A stretch of DNA of 10,787 nt. It comes from DASTPP01 sp035762175. GTDB taxonomy: Bacteria > Myxococcota_A > Polyangia > Polyangiales > Polyangiaceae. Position 1 is the stretch's first letter. Every line of letters begins with the position of its first letter. Below are positions 1 through 7,945 of the stretch, in pieces. A program made the translations under genes and the position numbers. Where the stretch lies: assembly GCA_035762175.1 (NCBI GenBank), contig DASTPP010000114.1, positions 1 through 10,787 of the forward strand, read 5' to 3'. The notes under the pieces were generated by a model, which did no database searches, had not been told where the DNA came from, and was given only the letters and a program-made list of their open reading frames with translations.

Positions 1-107
1 CGGGGGGCGGGGGCAGCGGGCGGGCCGGCGCGGGGCCGGGGGGGCAGGGCAGCGGGGCGGCGGGGCGGGGGACGGGGGGCGAGCGCGGCGCGCGGCGGGG
101 TCGGGCC
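1..107. other. G-run-rich upstream region, possible G-quadruplex DNA
   Basis: The + strand is a dense series of G runs of three to seven, separated by one to four other bases, especially between positions 2 and 80. Several sets of four adjacent runs satisfy the loose G-quadruplex pattern. All three forward frames stay open from the window edge, but any translation would be low-complexity Gly/Arg/Ala, so I see no evidence that it codes. It probably holds the leader and promoter of deoA, or the tail of an upstream gene, but no convincing -35/-10 pair is visible. Confidence 0.4.
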
Positions 108-125
108 GTGGTAGGGTGCGCGGCC

Positions 126-1443
<1,318 letters not shown>

Positions 1444-1454
<11 letters not shown>

Positions 1455-2424
1455 GTCAGGGGCGGCGTCAACGGTGCCGCCGGGGCCGGGGGCGGCGCCG
1501 CCGAGGGCGCCTGAGTCAGAGGCGGCGTCGACGGCGCCGCGGGGGACGGGGGCGGCGCCGCTCGCGGTGCTCGAAGAGCACGCGGGCCCCTCGAACCGCC
1601 GCTTCGTGCTCGGGCTCGGCGATGGCGCCCGCGTCGAGGCCGTCGCCTACGCCGGCGGCGAGACGCTCTGCGTCTCGTGCCAGGTCGGCTGCGCCGTCGG
1701 CTGCCCCTTCTGCGCCTCGGGCCGCGGCGGGCTCGGCCGCCCGCTCTCGCTCGCCGAGATGATCGGCCAGGTCGAGGCCCTCTGCGCGCTCGGCGCCCGC
1801 CCCTCGCGCGTCACCGTCTCGGGCGTGGGCGAGCCGCTGCACAACGCCGCCGCCGTCGCGGCATTCCTCGCGTGGTGCCGGGGCCGGCGCCTCGCCCCGA
1901 GCCTGACCACCTCGGGCGGCCCCCTCGCGCGCCTCGCCGAGGCCCTCGGCGACTGGCCCCACAACGGGCTCACCCTCTCGGTGCACGCCGGGACCGAGCC
2001 CGCGCGCGCCCGCCTCGTGCCCCGCGCCCCCTCGCTCGCCGAGCTCTTCGGCCTGCTCGAGGCGCGCCTGCCCGGCCTCTCGGCCCGGCGCCGCAAGAAG
2101 ACGGCGCTCGCCTACTTGCTGCTCGCCGGCGAGAACGACGGCGACGCCGAGATCGCGGCCTTCGTCGAGCGCGCCCGCCCCCTCGGCCTGCTCGTGCACC
2201 TCTACGCCTACAACCCCGTGCCGGGCGGGCCCCCGGGCGCCGCCCCCGAAGGGCGCTTTCAGGAGGTGTACGGCGCGATGCGCGCCGGGGGGCTCGAGGT
2301 GCGCCGTAGCTCGCGGGCGCGGCGCGAGCCGGTCGGCGGCTGCGGCACGCTCGTCGCGCTCCGGCGGGGGCCCCGGCCCGGCGGCGCGACGATTGGGCTG
2401 GCACGGGCGGCGGGGCCTGACTAA
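1444..2424 (+). CDS. RlmN/Cfr-family radical SAM enzyme lacking the N-terminal domain
   Basis: This is probably an S-adenosylmethionine-dependent RNA adenine-C2 methyltransferase-like enzyme. RlmN acts on A2503 of 23S rRNA and A37 of some tRNAs. The radical SAM motif C83-x3-C87-x2-C90 would hold the 4Fe-4S cluster. C76 sits exactly seven residues before it, like RlmN C118, and C300 near the end matches C355, so the two-cysteine methyl-transfer chemistry looks preserved. G-E-P-L (129-132), T-T-S-G (155-158), S-V-H-A (179-182) and the E-N-D-G segment (230-233) also match family motifs. At 326 residues it is shorter than RlmN (about 380). The usual N-terminal RNA-binding domain is missing, replaced by two 20-residue Ala/Pro-rich repeats (2-21 and 22-41). 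The family motif S-S-Q-V-G-C reads S-C-Q-V-G-C, adding Cys79. The ATG overlaps the deoA stop, suggesting translational coupling. GTG codons at 1474 and 1567 are alternative starts, and a start at 1567 would drop both repeats. The RNA substrate cannot be told from sequence. Confidence 0.85.
1447..1566 (+). repeat. Two-copy 60-bp tandem repeat at the deoA / radical SAM junction
   Basis: Two imperfect direct copies (1447-1506 and 1507-1566) have an exact 60-bp period. Both begin GGCGCCTGAGTCAG and end in GGGGGCGGCGCCGC-type sequence. They encode APESGAASTVPPGPGAAPPR and APESEAASTAPRGTGAAPLA at the N-terminus of the radical SAM protein. The first copy also contains the deoA stop codon and follows directly on the ATG. 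At the matching place before copy 2, the ATG position reads AGG. Part of the unit's edge (GGCGCCG) recurs at about 1434, 1494 and 1554. Confidence 0.85.
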
Positions 2425-2540
2425 AACCCCCTGCCGGTTCTGCGCTCGCCCCCCGCGAAGGGGCCCCGGCCGCGTGGCGCCCAAGCCCGCGGCCGAGGCG
2501 CCCCGGGCGCCCCCTCCCCTCGAGAGACGGAGACCCCCCC

Positions 2541-3125
2541 ATGAATTTCGAGCTACCGCCGCTTCCCTACGCGAAGGACGCCCTGCAGCCGCACATGAGC
2601 GCCGAGACGCTCGACTTTCACCACGGCAAACACCACAAGGCGTATGTCGATAAGCTGAAGAGCCTGCTCGAGGGCAAGCCCGAGGCGAACCAGAGCCTCG
2701 AAGAGATCATCATGGGCGCGCCCGAGGGCGCCGTCTTCAACAACGCCGCCCAGGTGTGGAACCACACCTTCTTCTGGCACAGCATGAAGCCCCAGGGCGG
2801 CGGCGCCCCCACGGGCGAGCTCGCGCAGGCCATCACCCGCGACTTCGGCTCGTTCGACCGGTTCAAAGAAGAGTTCGTCAACGCCGCCGTCGGCCGCTTC
2901 GGCTCGGGCTGGGCGTGGCTCGTCGGCGACGCGGGCAAGCTCAAGATCGTCTCGACCGCCAACGCCGACCTGCCCATGAAGCACAACCAGAAGGCCCTGC
3001 TCACCTGCGACGTGTGGGAGCACGCCTACTACATCGACTACCGCAACGCCCGGCAGAAGTTCGTCGAGGTCTTCCTCGCGAGCCTCGCCAACTGGGATTT
3101 TGCCGCCCAGAACCTGCGCGGCTGA
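2541..3125 (+). CDS. sodB: Superoxide dismutase, iron type
   Basis: This cytosolic enzyme converts superoxide to oxygen and hydrogen peroxide. The 194-residue protein has the normal Fe/Mn-SOD length, with an N-terminal helical hairpin domain and a C-terminal alpha/beta domain. The four metal ligands are visible: H27, H75, D157 in the D-V-W-E-H motif, and H161. Y35 is the second-sphere active-site tyrosine. The segment around 67-79, N-N-A-A-Q-V-W-N-H-T-F-F-W, has the early glutamine (Q71) typical of iron enzymes; manganese enzymes usually supply Gln from the C-terminal domain. The protein resembles E. coli SodB throughout and has no signal peptide. The ATG is preceded by GAGACGGAGA, a plausible ribosome binding site about 8-10 nt away. 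The gene lies 116 nt past the radical SAM gene and is followed by a strong hairpin, so it may be its own transcription unit. Confidence 0.96.
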   Translation: MNFELPPLPYAKDALQPHMSAETLDFHHGKHHKAYVDKLKSLLEGKPEANQSLEEIIMGAPEGAVFNNAAQVWNHTFFWHSMKPQGGGAPTGELAQAITRDFGSFDRFKEEFVNAAVGRFGSGWAWLVGDAGKLKIVSTANADLPMKHNQKALLTCDVWEHAYYIDYRNARQKFVEVFLASLANWDFAAQNLRG

Positions 3126-3408
3126 CGCCCCCGGCCCCCGGCCCCGCGCCGGGGGCCCCCTCGCCGGCGGGGCCGCCGGCCGCCCCGGCGCCGACGACGC
3201 GTCGGGCATCGCGGCGACTCGAGCGGCTCTCGGCGCCTTGAGCCCCGGGCCTCGGGCCCGCGCGGGGGCGGCCTGCGGGGCCGCGAACGGCGCGTTTCGG
3301 GCCCGCTGGCGGCGGGCGCGCCGGGCCCCTGTCAACCCACAACCGCCTACGGGCGCTGCCTACCGAAGGGCTTGACCGGGCCGCGGCGCTTGATGACGGT
3401 AGCGCCTC
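3126..3408 (+). other. Intergenic region between sodB and the lipoprotein gene
   Basis: I see no gene here. The first 55 nt hold two GC hairpins, one of which is listed as a candidate terminator. The rest is GC-rich with many short self-complementary pieces. The last 40 nt contain TTGACC (3372-3377), which resembles a -35 box but has no convincing -10 at the right distance, and the structured start region of the lipoprotein gene. No tRNA-like arms were found. Confidence 0.5.
3133..3157 (+). terminator. Candidate terminator hairpin after sodB
   Basis: A perfect 10-bp inverted repeat, GGCCCCCGGC / GCCGGGGGCC, with a five-base loop starts 7 nt after the sodB stop. A second stem, GCCGGCGG / CCGCCGGC (3163-3180), follows at once. 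No T tract is present, so this is either a GC-type terminator without the uridine run or an mRNA-stabilising 3' hairpin. Confidence 0.45.
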
Positions 3409-3419
3409 ATGAGCTACCG
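3397..3419 (+). promoter_or_regulatory. Inverted repeat enclosing the lipoprotein start codon
   Basis: CGGTAGC (3397-3403) and GCTACCG (3413-3419) are perfect inverted repeats with a nine-base loop that contains the ATG at 3409-3411. A competing pair, GGCGCT (3385-3390) with AGCGCC (3401-3406), shares bases 3401-3403, so the two stems exclude each other. No clear Shine-Dalgarno sequence precedes this ATG. The pairing may control initiation, but short stems arise easily in such GC-rich DNA. Confidence 0.35.
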
Positions 3420-4362
3420 ACCCACGTGGCACCTGCTCGCTCTGGCCCTCACCGCGCTGCCCTCGCTCGCGGCCTGCTCGTCGTCGAACAACAAAGAGCC
3501 CGCCGTCGCCAGCTCGGCGGGGCAGTCGAACTACGCCGTGCGCTACCCGAGCGCGCTCGACGGGGTGCGCACCGATTACGGCACCAAGCGGCAAGACGCG
3601 CACACGCTCACCGGCAACTTCGCGCGCTACCCCGACGAGCTCTCGGGCGCGAGCGCCGAGGACGTCTGGCCGGTGCTGCAGGGCGCCGACGAGGCGGGGC
3701 GCTCGGGCTCGTACGTGCAAGAGCGGCGCTCGCTCGAGCAGGTGCGCACCTTCTTCAACGAAGAGAAAGACGAGATCGGCCGCAAGGTGGCCGGCTCGGC
3801 CCAGTACGTCGCGCAGCAGAAGGGCTGCTCGAACGTCGAGGTCGGCGGCGCGGCCAACGCCGCCCTCAAAGACGCCGTCGACAAGCGCATCGAGAAGCGG
3901 CTGCGCGAGCACAACGAGGGGCACGCCGCGCTCGAGAAGGTGCGCCACAAGCTCGGCAAAGACAAGGCCGACAAGCTCGAGAAGCAGGCCGACGAGGTGG
4001 CCGAGGCGAGCTACCTCGTTCACGTCGCGCTGCCCGAGGTCAAGGCGAAGCTGAACGCGCAGCTCGCCGAGGCCAACGACGTCAAGAAGACGCTCGACGC
4101 GAGCCTGACCTCCGAGGCCCAGTTCCAGGCGACGCCCGGCGTCACCGAGGGCGACAAGAAGGCGTCGAACGACCGCGTCACCGCCCTCAACAAGGCCAAG
4201 GGCGAGATCGACAGCGTCGTCGCCCAGGGCCAAGAGCTCTCGAAGCGCATCGACGCCGACATGAAAGAGGCGCAGAAAGAGTACGCCGACGCCTTCGCCG
4301 CCCTGAAGGCGCGCTGGCAGCAGGCCCCGGCCGCCGGCGCCCAGAAGCAAGCCTCGCGCTGA
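3409..4362 (+). CDS. Putative coiled-coil lipoprotein of unknown function
   Basis: I do not recognise the family. The 317-residue protein starts with a lipoprotein signal peptide: positive R4, a hydrophobic stretch at about 8-19, and the lipobox L20-A21-A22-C23. Cys23 would be lipidated after cleavage by signal peptidase II, and Ser at +2 argues for the outer membrane in Gram-negative rules. A Ser/Asn-rich linker follows. From about residue 100 onward the chain is highly charged and helix-forming, with Lys/Glu/Ala heptad-like patterns (about 150-205 and 245-300), suggesting a long periplasmic coiled coil. A second cysteine lies near residue 140. The end is Ala/Gln/Lys-rich. A structural or envelope-spacing role is possible but unproven. 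ATG 3409 is the only start giving a full signal peptide. It sits alone, with 283 nt before it and 150 nt after it. Confidence 0.85.
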   Translation: MSYRPTWHLLALALTALPSLAACSSSNNKEPAVASSAGQSNYAVRYPSALDGVRTDYGTKRQDAHTLTGNFARYPDELSGASAEDVWPVLQGADEAGRSGSYVQERRSLEQVRTFFNEEKDEIGRKVAGSAQYVAQQKGCSNVEVGGAANAALKDAVDKRIEKRLREHNEGHAALEKVRHKLGKDKADKLEKQADEVAEASYLVHVALPEVKAKLNAQLAEANDVKKTLDASLTSEAQFQATPGVTEGDKKASNDRVTALNKAKGEIDSVVAQGQELSKRIDADMKEAQKEYADAFAALKARWQQAPAAGAQKQASR

Positions 4363-4512
4363 GCGCCGCCGAGGGCCCCCGCGCGCGCGGCCCCGCCCGG
4401 CCGGTACGCCACGGTGGGGTCGAAGGCGCCGGGGGCCACGCGCCGAGCCCGGGCGGGCGACGGTTTCGGTCGACAAGCGCGCGGCCGGGGGGGCAGAATT
4501 GGCGGTCTCGCC

Positions 4513-5241
4513 ATGACCGAGCCCGACCCCCAGGGCGATCGCGACGCCGCCCGGCTGCTCGCCGACGAGCGCGAGTTCTCCGCGACCCTCGACCGCGTCG
4601 CGCGGGCGCTCGCCACCGAGCTCGACCTCGGCGTCATCGTGCAGCGGCTGACCGACGAGGCGACCGCCGTCGTCGGCGCCGAGTTCGGCGCGTTCTTCTA
4701 CAACGTCACCGGCGCGGGCGGCGAGAAGTACATGCTCTACACGCTCTCGGGCGTGCCCAAAGAGAAGTTCTCGCGCTTCCCCATGCCGCGCAACACCGCC
4801 GTCTTCGCGCCCACCTTCGCGGGCGACGGCGTCGTGCGCTTCGACGACGTCACGGTCGACTACCGCTACGGCAACAACCCCCCCCACCGCGGCATGCCCC
4901 CGGGGCACCTGCCCGTGCGCAGCTACCTCGCCGCCCCGGTCGTCTCGCGCGACGGCTCCGTGCACGGCGGCCTCTTCTTCGGCCACGGGCGGGCCGCCGT
5001 CTTCGGCGAGCGCGCCGAGCGCATCGTCGGCGCGCTCGCCGCCCACGCCGCCATCGCCCTCGACAACGCCCGCCTGCACCGCGCCGCCGTCGAGGCCCGA
5101 GAGCGCGCCGAGCGGCTCGCGGCCGAGGTGGTCGAGCAGTGCCGCGCGATGGAGGCGGTGCTGCAGGGCGAGCGCGAGCGCCGCCGCCGCCTCGAAGAGC
5201 GCCTCGCCCGGGCGGGCCTCGCCGGGCCGGCCGATGACTGA
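4513..5241 (+). CDS. Stand-alone GAF-domain protein with C-terminal coiled coil
   Basis: This is a likely cytosolic sensor or adaptor of 242 residues. A short N-terminal helix (about 15-37) leads into one GAF domain (about 38-195). The segment F-G-A-F-F-Y-N-V-T, then Y-M-L-Y-T-L-S-G-V-P and R-S-Y-L-A-A-P-V-V-S-R is characteristic of GAF domains found in front of histidine kinases, and it closes with A-I-A-L-D-N-A-R-L. Residues 197-238 form a charged coiled coil rich in Arg and Glu. In kinases this position leads into PAS or HisKA, but here the chain stops, with no enzymatic or DNA-binding domain. It could be a kinase remnant or a partner that dimerises with the kinases downstream. I chose ATG 4513; an upstream extension to 4414 adds 33 Arg/Gly-rich residues with no conservation signal. 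The ligand is unknown. It overlaps the next gene by 8 nt, so the two are probably translationally coupled. Confidence 0.88.
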   Translation: MTEPDPQGDRDAARLLADEREFSATLDRVARALATELDLGVIVQRLTDEATAVVGAEFGAFFYNVTGAGGEKYMLYTLSGVPKEKFSRFPMPRNTAVFAPTFAGDGVVRFDDVTVDYRYGNNPPHRGMPPGHLPVRSYLAAPVVSRDGSVHGGLFFGHGRAAVFGERAERIVGALAAHAAIALDNARLHRAAVEARERAERLAAEVVEQCRAMEAVLQGERERRRRLEERLARAGLAGPADD

Positions 5242-5473
5242 CTTCACGGCCGTCGCGCGCGAGAAGCTGGCGCGCATCGTCGGGCCCTCCGAGGGCGAGG
5301 CGGCCTTCCGCGCGGCCCTGCGCGAGGTGGGCAAGGCGGCCCTCGCGACCTCCGACGACCTATACGCGTTCGGACAGGCGCTCAAGGGCCGGGGCGGCGT
5401 CGTCGGCGCGGTCGGCGGCCTGCTTTGCCTGCAGGCCGCGATCGCGGGCGCCAAGCAGGCGGCCGCGCCCTGA
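5234..5473 (+). CDS. Small unrecognised protein coupled to the GAF gene
   Basis: I cannot assign a family to this 79-residue protein. It has no signal peptide and no metal-binding motif. The first 45 residues look like two amphipathic helices, with the segments E-K-L-A-R-I-V-G-P-S and L-R-E-V-G-K-A-A-L. Then come an acidic turn (S-D-D-L-Y-A-F-G-Q-A-L) and a Gly/Ala-rich hydrophobic stretch (about 53-75) containing the only cysteine. That stretch could be a packed helix or, less likely, a short membrane segment. The ATG lies inside the last codons of the GAF gene (8-nt overlap), which together with high GC at third positions supports a real gene. Its coupling suggests a partner of the GAF protein. 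Confidence 0.72.
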   Translation: MTDFTAVAREKLARIVGPSEGEAAFRAALREVGKAALATSDDLYAFGQALKGRGGVVGAVGGLLCLQAAIAGAKQAAAP

Positions 5474-5502
5474 CGCCGCGCGCCCTCGCAAGAGTGCCAC
5501 AA

Positions 5503-5517
5503 GGGGCAAAATGCCCC
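5503..5517 (+). promoter_or_regulatory. Short inverted repeat after the small gene
   Basis: GGGGCA and TGCCCC flank an AAA loop, forming a 6-bp stem 29 nt after the small gene's stop and about 108 nt before the kinase start. It could be a weak terminator or an operator. The following stretch to 5624 is richer in A and T than any coding region here, as expected of a promoter, but no clear sigma-70 boxes are seen. Confidence 0.25.
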
Positions 5518-5624
5518 GCGCCGCGCGGGCGCTGGCACGAAAAATCGACGGCCCGCGCTGGACGAGCCCGTTCGGGGAAGTTAGACCCTCGTCAGCTTGT
5601 GCCGGGGGGGGCCCGACGAGCCGC

Positions 5625-7820
5625 ATGGTCCGCGCCTCGACCTTCGAACCCGAAACCTCCGGCGACGCGTCGCGGGGGGCCGCCGGCGCCCGGCGCCCGG
5701 CGCTCCTGCTCGTCGACGACCTCCGCGCGAACCTGGTCGCGCTCGACGCGACGCTCGAGCCGCTCGGGGCGCGGCGGGTCTGGGCGAGCTCGGGCCAGGA
5801 GGCGCTCGAGCGGCTCGGGGCGGGCGAGTTCGCGCTCGTCGTGCTCGACGCGCAGATGCCCGGGCTCGACGGCTTCGACACGCTCGCGCGCCTGCGCGAG
5901 CTCGAGCGGTCGCGGCCGGCGCCGACGCCCGTGCTCTTCGTGACGGCCATCTACGGCGAGCCGAGGCACGTCGCGCGGGCCTACGCGCTCGGGGCCGCCG
6001 ACTTCATCACCAAGCCCTTCGACCCGCTCGCGCTGCGGGCGAAGGTGGGCGTCTTCCTCGAGCTGTACGAGGCCCGCGAAGAGGCCCGGCGGCGCGGCGC
6101 GGCGGACGAGCGGGCCGAGGGGCTGCTCGACCTGCTCGCGCGCGCGAGCGAGGCGCTCGCCCCCGCGCTGCGCGCCGACGCCGTGCTCGCCGACTTCTTG
6201 CGCGTCGCCGTGCCCGAGTTCGCCGACTGGTGCGCGGTGCAGGGGGGCGAGCCCGAGGGGCCCCCCGTCGCGCTCGCCCGCGCCCACGCCGACCCCTCGC
6301 TCGAGGCGAAGCTCGAGGCCATGCTGCGGCGCCACCGGCTGCGCGAGGCCGCCCCCCACGACCACCCCGACGCGCCGCGCGCCGGCGCCCCCGAGCCCCC
6401 GGCCGAGCTCTCGGCCGACGCGCTCGCCGCCGTCGCGCGCGACCCCGAGCAGCTCGCCGCGCTGCGCGCGCTCGGCACCGAGTCGGCCGTGTTCGCGCCC
6501 CTCGTCGCGCGCGGCCGCCCGCTCGGCACCCTCGCCTTCGCCCGCGGGCCCGGCCGGCGGCGCTTCGACCCGGCCGACCTGCGCGCCGCGGGCGAGCTCG
6601 CGCGCCGCGTCGCCTTCGCCCTCGACAACGCGCGCCTCTACGAAGAGGTCGAGCGCGCGCGCGACCGGGCCGAGGGCGCGAACCTCGCCAAAGACGAGTT
6701 CTTGGCCGTCGTCAGCCACGAGCTGCGCTCGCCGCTCAACGCCGTCATCGGCTGGGCGAAGCTCCTGCGCTCGGGCGAGATCGGCCCCGAGAAGTACGCC
6801 CGGGCCTTCGAGGTCATCGAGACCAACGCCGAGCTGCAGGCCAAGCTCGTCGACGACCTGCTCGACGTCGCCCGCGTCACCGCCGGCACGCTCTCGCTGC
6901 GGCTCGAGCCCGTGCGCCTCGGCGACGCGGCGCGCGAGGCCCTCGACGCCGCGCGCCCCGCGGCCGAGGCGAAGGGCGTGAGGCTCGAGGCCCGGCTCGA
7001 CGAGCGCGACCGCGTGCGCGGCGACCCCGACCGGCTCCGGCAGGTGGCGACCAACCTGCTGACCAACGCCGTCAAGTTCACGCCCCCCGGGGGCCGGGTC
7101 GAGGTGCGCGTCGCCCCGAAGAACCGGCAGATCTCGCTCGAGGTCGTCGACACGGGCCGCGGCATCGCGCCCGCCTTCTTGCCCCACGTCTTCGAGCGCT
7201 TCCGCCAGGCCGACGCCGGGCGCCCCGAGCCCAAGGGCGGCCTCGGCCTCGGCCTGTCGATCGTCAAGAGCCTGGTCGAGCTGCACGGCGGCGCCGTCAC
7301 CGCCCACAGCGAGGGCGAGGGGCGGGGCGCCACGTTCACCGTGCTCCTGCCCGCCGAGGGCCCCCCGGGCGAGCCCGAGCGGCCGCCGCCCCCGGCCCCC
7401 GGCCCCGCCGCGCGCGACCCGCGGCGCCCGCTCGCGGGCCTGCGCCTGCTCGTCGTCGAAGACGAAGAAGACGCGCGCGACCTGATGGTGGCCCTGCTCG
7501 GCTCGCGCGGCGCTCAGGTCGAGGCCGCCTCCGGCGCCGCCGAGGCCTTCGAGCTCCTGCAAGAGCTCCGCCCCGACGTGCTCGTCAGCGACATCGCCAT
7601 GCCGGGCGAAGACGGCTACTCGCTCCTGCGCCGGGTCCGCGAGCTCGCCCCCGAGGCGGGCGGGGCGACGCCCGCCCTGGCCGTCTCCGCCTTCGTGCGC
7701 CCCGAAGACCGCGCCCGCGCGATGCAGGCCGGCTTCGGCCTCTACGTCACCAAGCCCGTCGATCCGGCCGAGCTCGTCGCCGCCCTGCTCCGGCTCTCCG
7801 GGCGCGCGCCCGCCGCCTAA
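5625..7820 (+). CDS. Hybrid histidine kinase, REC-GAF-HisKA-HATPase-REC
   Basis: This is a cytosolic phosphorelay kinase of 731 residues with no membrane segment. The N-terminal receiver (about 25-145) has the acidic pair D31-D32, phospho-acceptor D75, T107 and K130. A divergent GAF-like region (about 165-338) follows. HisKA (about 355-420) has the phospho-accepting H365 in S-H-E-L-R-S-P-L-N. The HATPase domain (about 465-577) shows N477/N481 in the N box, D-T-G-R-G (509-513) and G-G-L-G-L-G-L (538-544). A Pro-rich linker (about 578-603) leads to a second receiver (about 605-728) with E612-D613, D656, S688 and K710. All catalytic residues are present. The ATP lid reads A-D-A-G-R-P-E-P-K before the G2 box instead of the common A-D-S-S-T-T-R-x-x. 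ATG 5511 is in frame and has AAGGGG upstream, but the added 38 codons contain nine A/T-ending codons, unlike the rest, so I take that part as non-coding. The signal and output are unknown. Confidence 0.93.
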   Translation: MVRASTFEPETSGDASRGAAGARRPALLLVDDLRANLVALDATLEPLGARRVWASSGQEALERLGAGEFALVVLDAQMPGLDGFDTLARLRELERSRPAPTPVLFVTAIYGEPRHVARAYALGAADFITKPFDPLALRAKVGVFLELYEAREEARRRGAADERAEGLLDLLARASEALAPALRADAVLADFLRVAVPEFADWCAVQGGEPEGPPVALARAHADPSLEAKLEAMLRRHRLREAAPHDHPDAPRAGAPEPPAELSADALAAVARDPEQLAALRALGTESAVFAPLVARGRPLGTLAFARGPGRRRFDPADLRAAGELARRVAFALDNARLYEEVERARDRAEGANLAKDEFLAVVSHELRSPLNAVIGWAKLLRSGEIGPEKYARAFEVIETNAELQAKLVDDLLDVARVTAGTLSLRLEPVRLGDAAREALDAARPAAEAKGVRLEARLDERDRVRGDPDRLRQVATNLLTNAVKFTPPGGRVEVRVAPKNRQISLEVVDTGRGIAPAFLPHVFERFRQADAGRPEPKGGLGLGLSIVKSLVELHGGAVTAHSEGEGRGATFTVLLPAEGPPGEPERPPPPAPGPAARDPRRPLAGLRLLVVEDEEDARDLMVALLGSRGAQVEAASGAAEAFELLQELRPDVLVSDIAMPGEDGYSLLRRVRELAPEAGGATPALAVSAFVRPEDRARAMQAGFGLYVTKPVDPAELVAALLRLSGRAPAA

Positions 7821-7945
7821 ACGCCGGCTGGGCCCCGGCCGGGCCGCGAAAATAGGCCGCCGCCGGCCGCCCCCCCGCGCTACCTTCGCCGCCCTCCGGC
7901 GGGGCCCCACGGCACGGGCGCCCCGCGGGCCAGCGAGCAGCCCGA

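Noticed and set aside
2497..2511. Hairpin GGCGCC-CCG-GGCGCC before sodB as a regulatory element
   Set aside because: GGCGCC is self-complementary and very common in this DNA, so the stem is likely by chance.
4414..4512. Upstream extension of the GAF gene
   Set aside because: The added 33 residues are Arg/Gly-rich, resemble no GAF N-terminus, and ATG 4513 lies just before the helical lead-in to the domain.
3001..5538. Very long open frame on the - strand opposite the lipoprotein and GAF genes (845 codons), and a similar one at 5592-7910
   Set aside because: Long antisense frames are expected in DNA with almost all G/C third positions. Their translations are low-complexity Arg/Gly/Ala or Val/Glu/Leu runs with no domain motif, while the + strand frames hold clear families.
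5533..5547. Sigma-54 promoter before the first kinase
   Set aside because: TGGCACG at 5533-5539 fits the -24 element, but the -12 position reads CG instead of the required GC.
5511..5624. Earlier start (ATG 5511) for the first kinase
   Set aside because: AAGGGG precedes it, but 9 of the 38 added codons end in A or T against almost none in the real gene, and the first receiver domain needs none of these residues.
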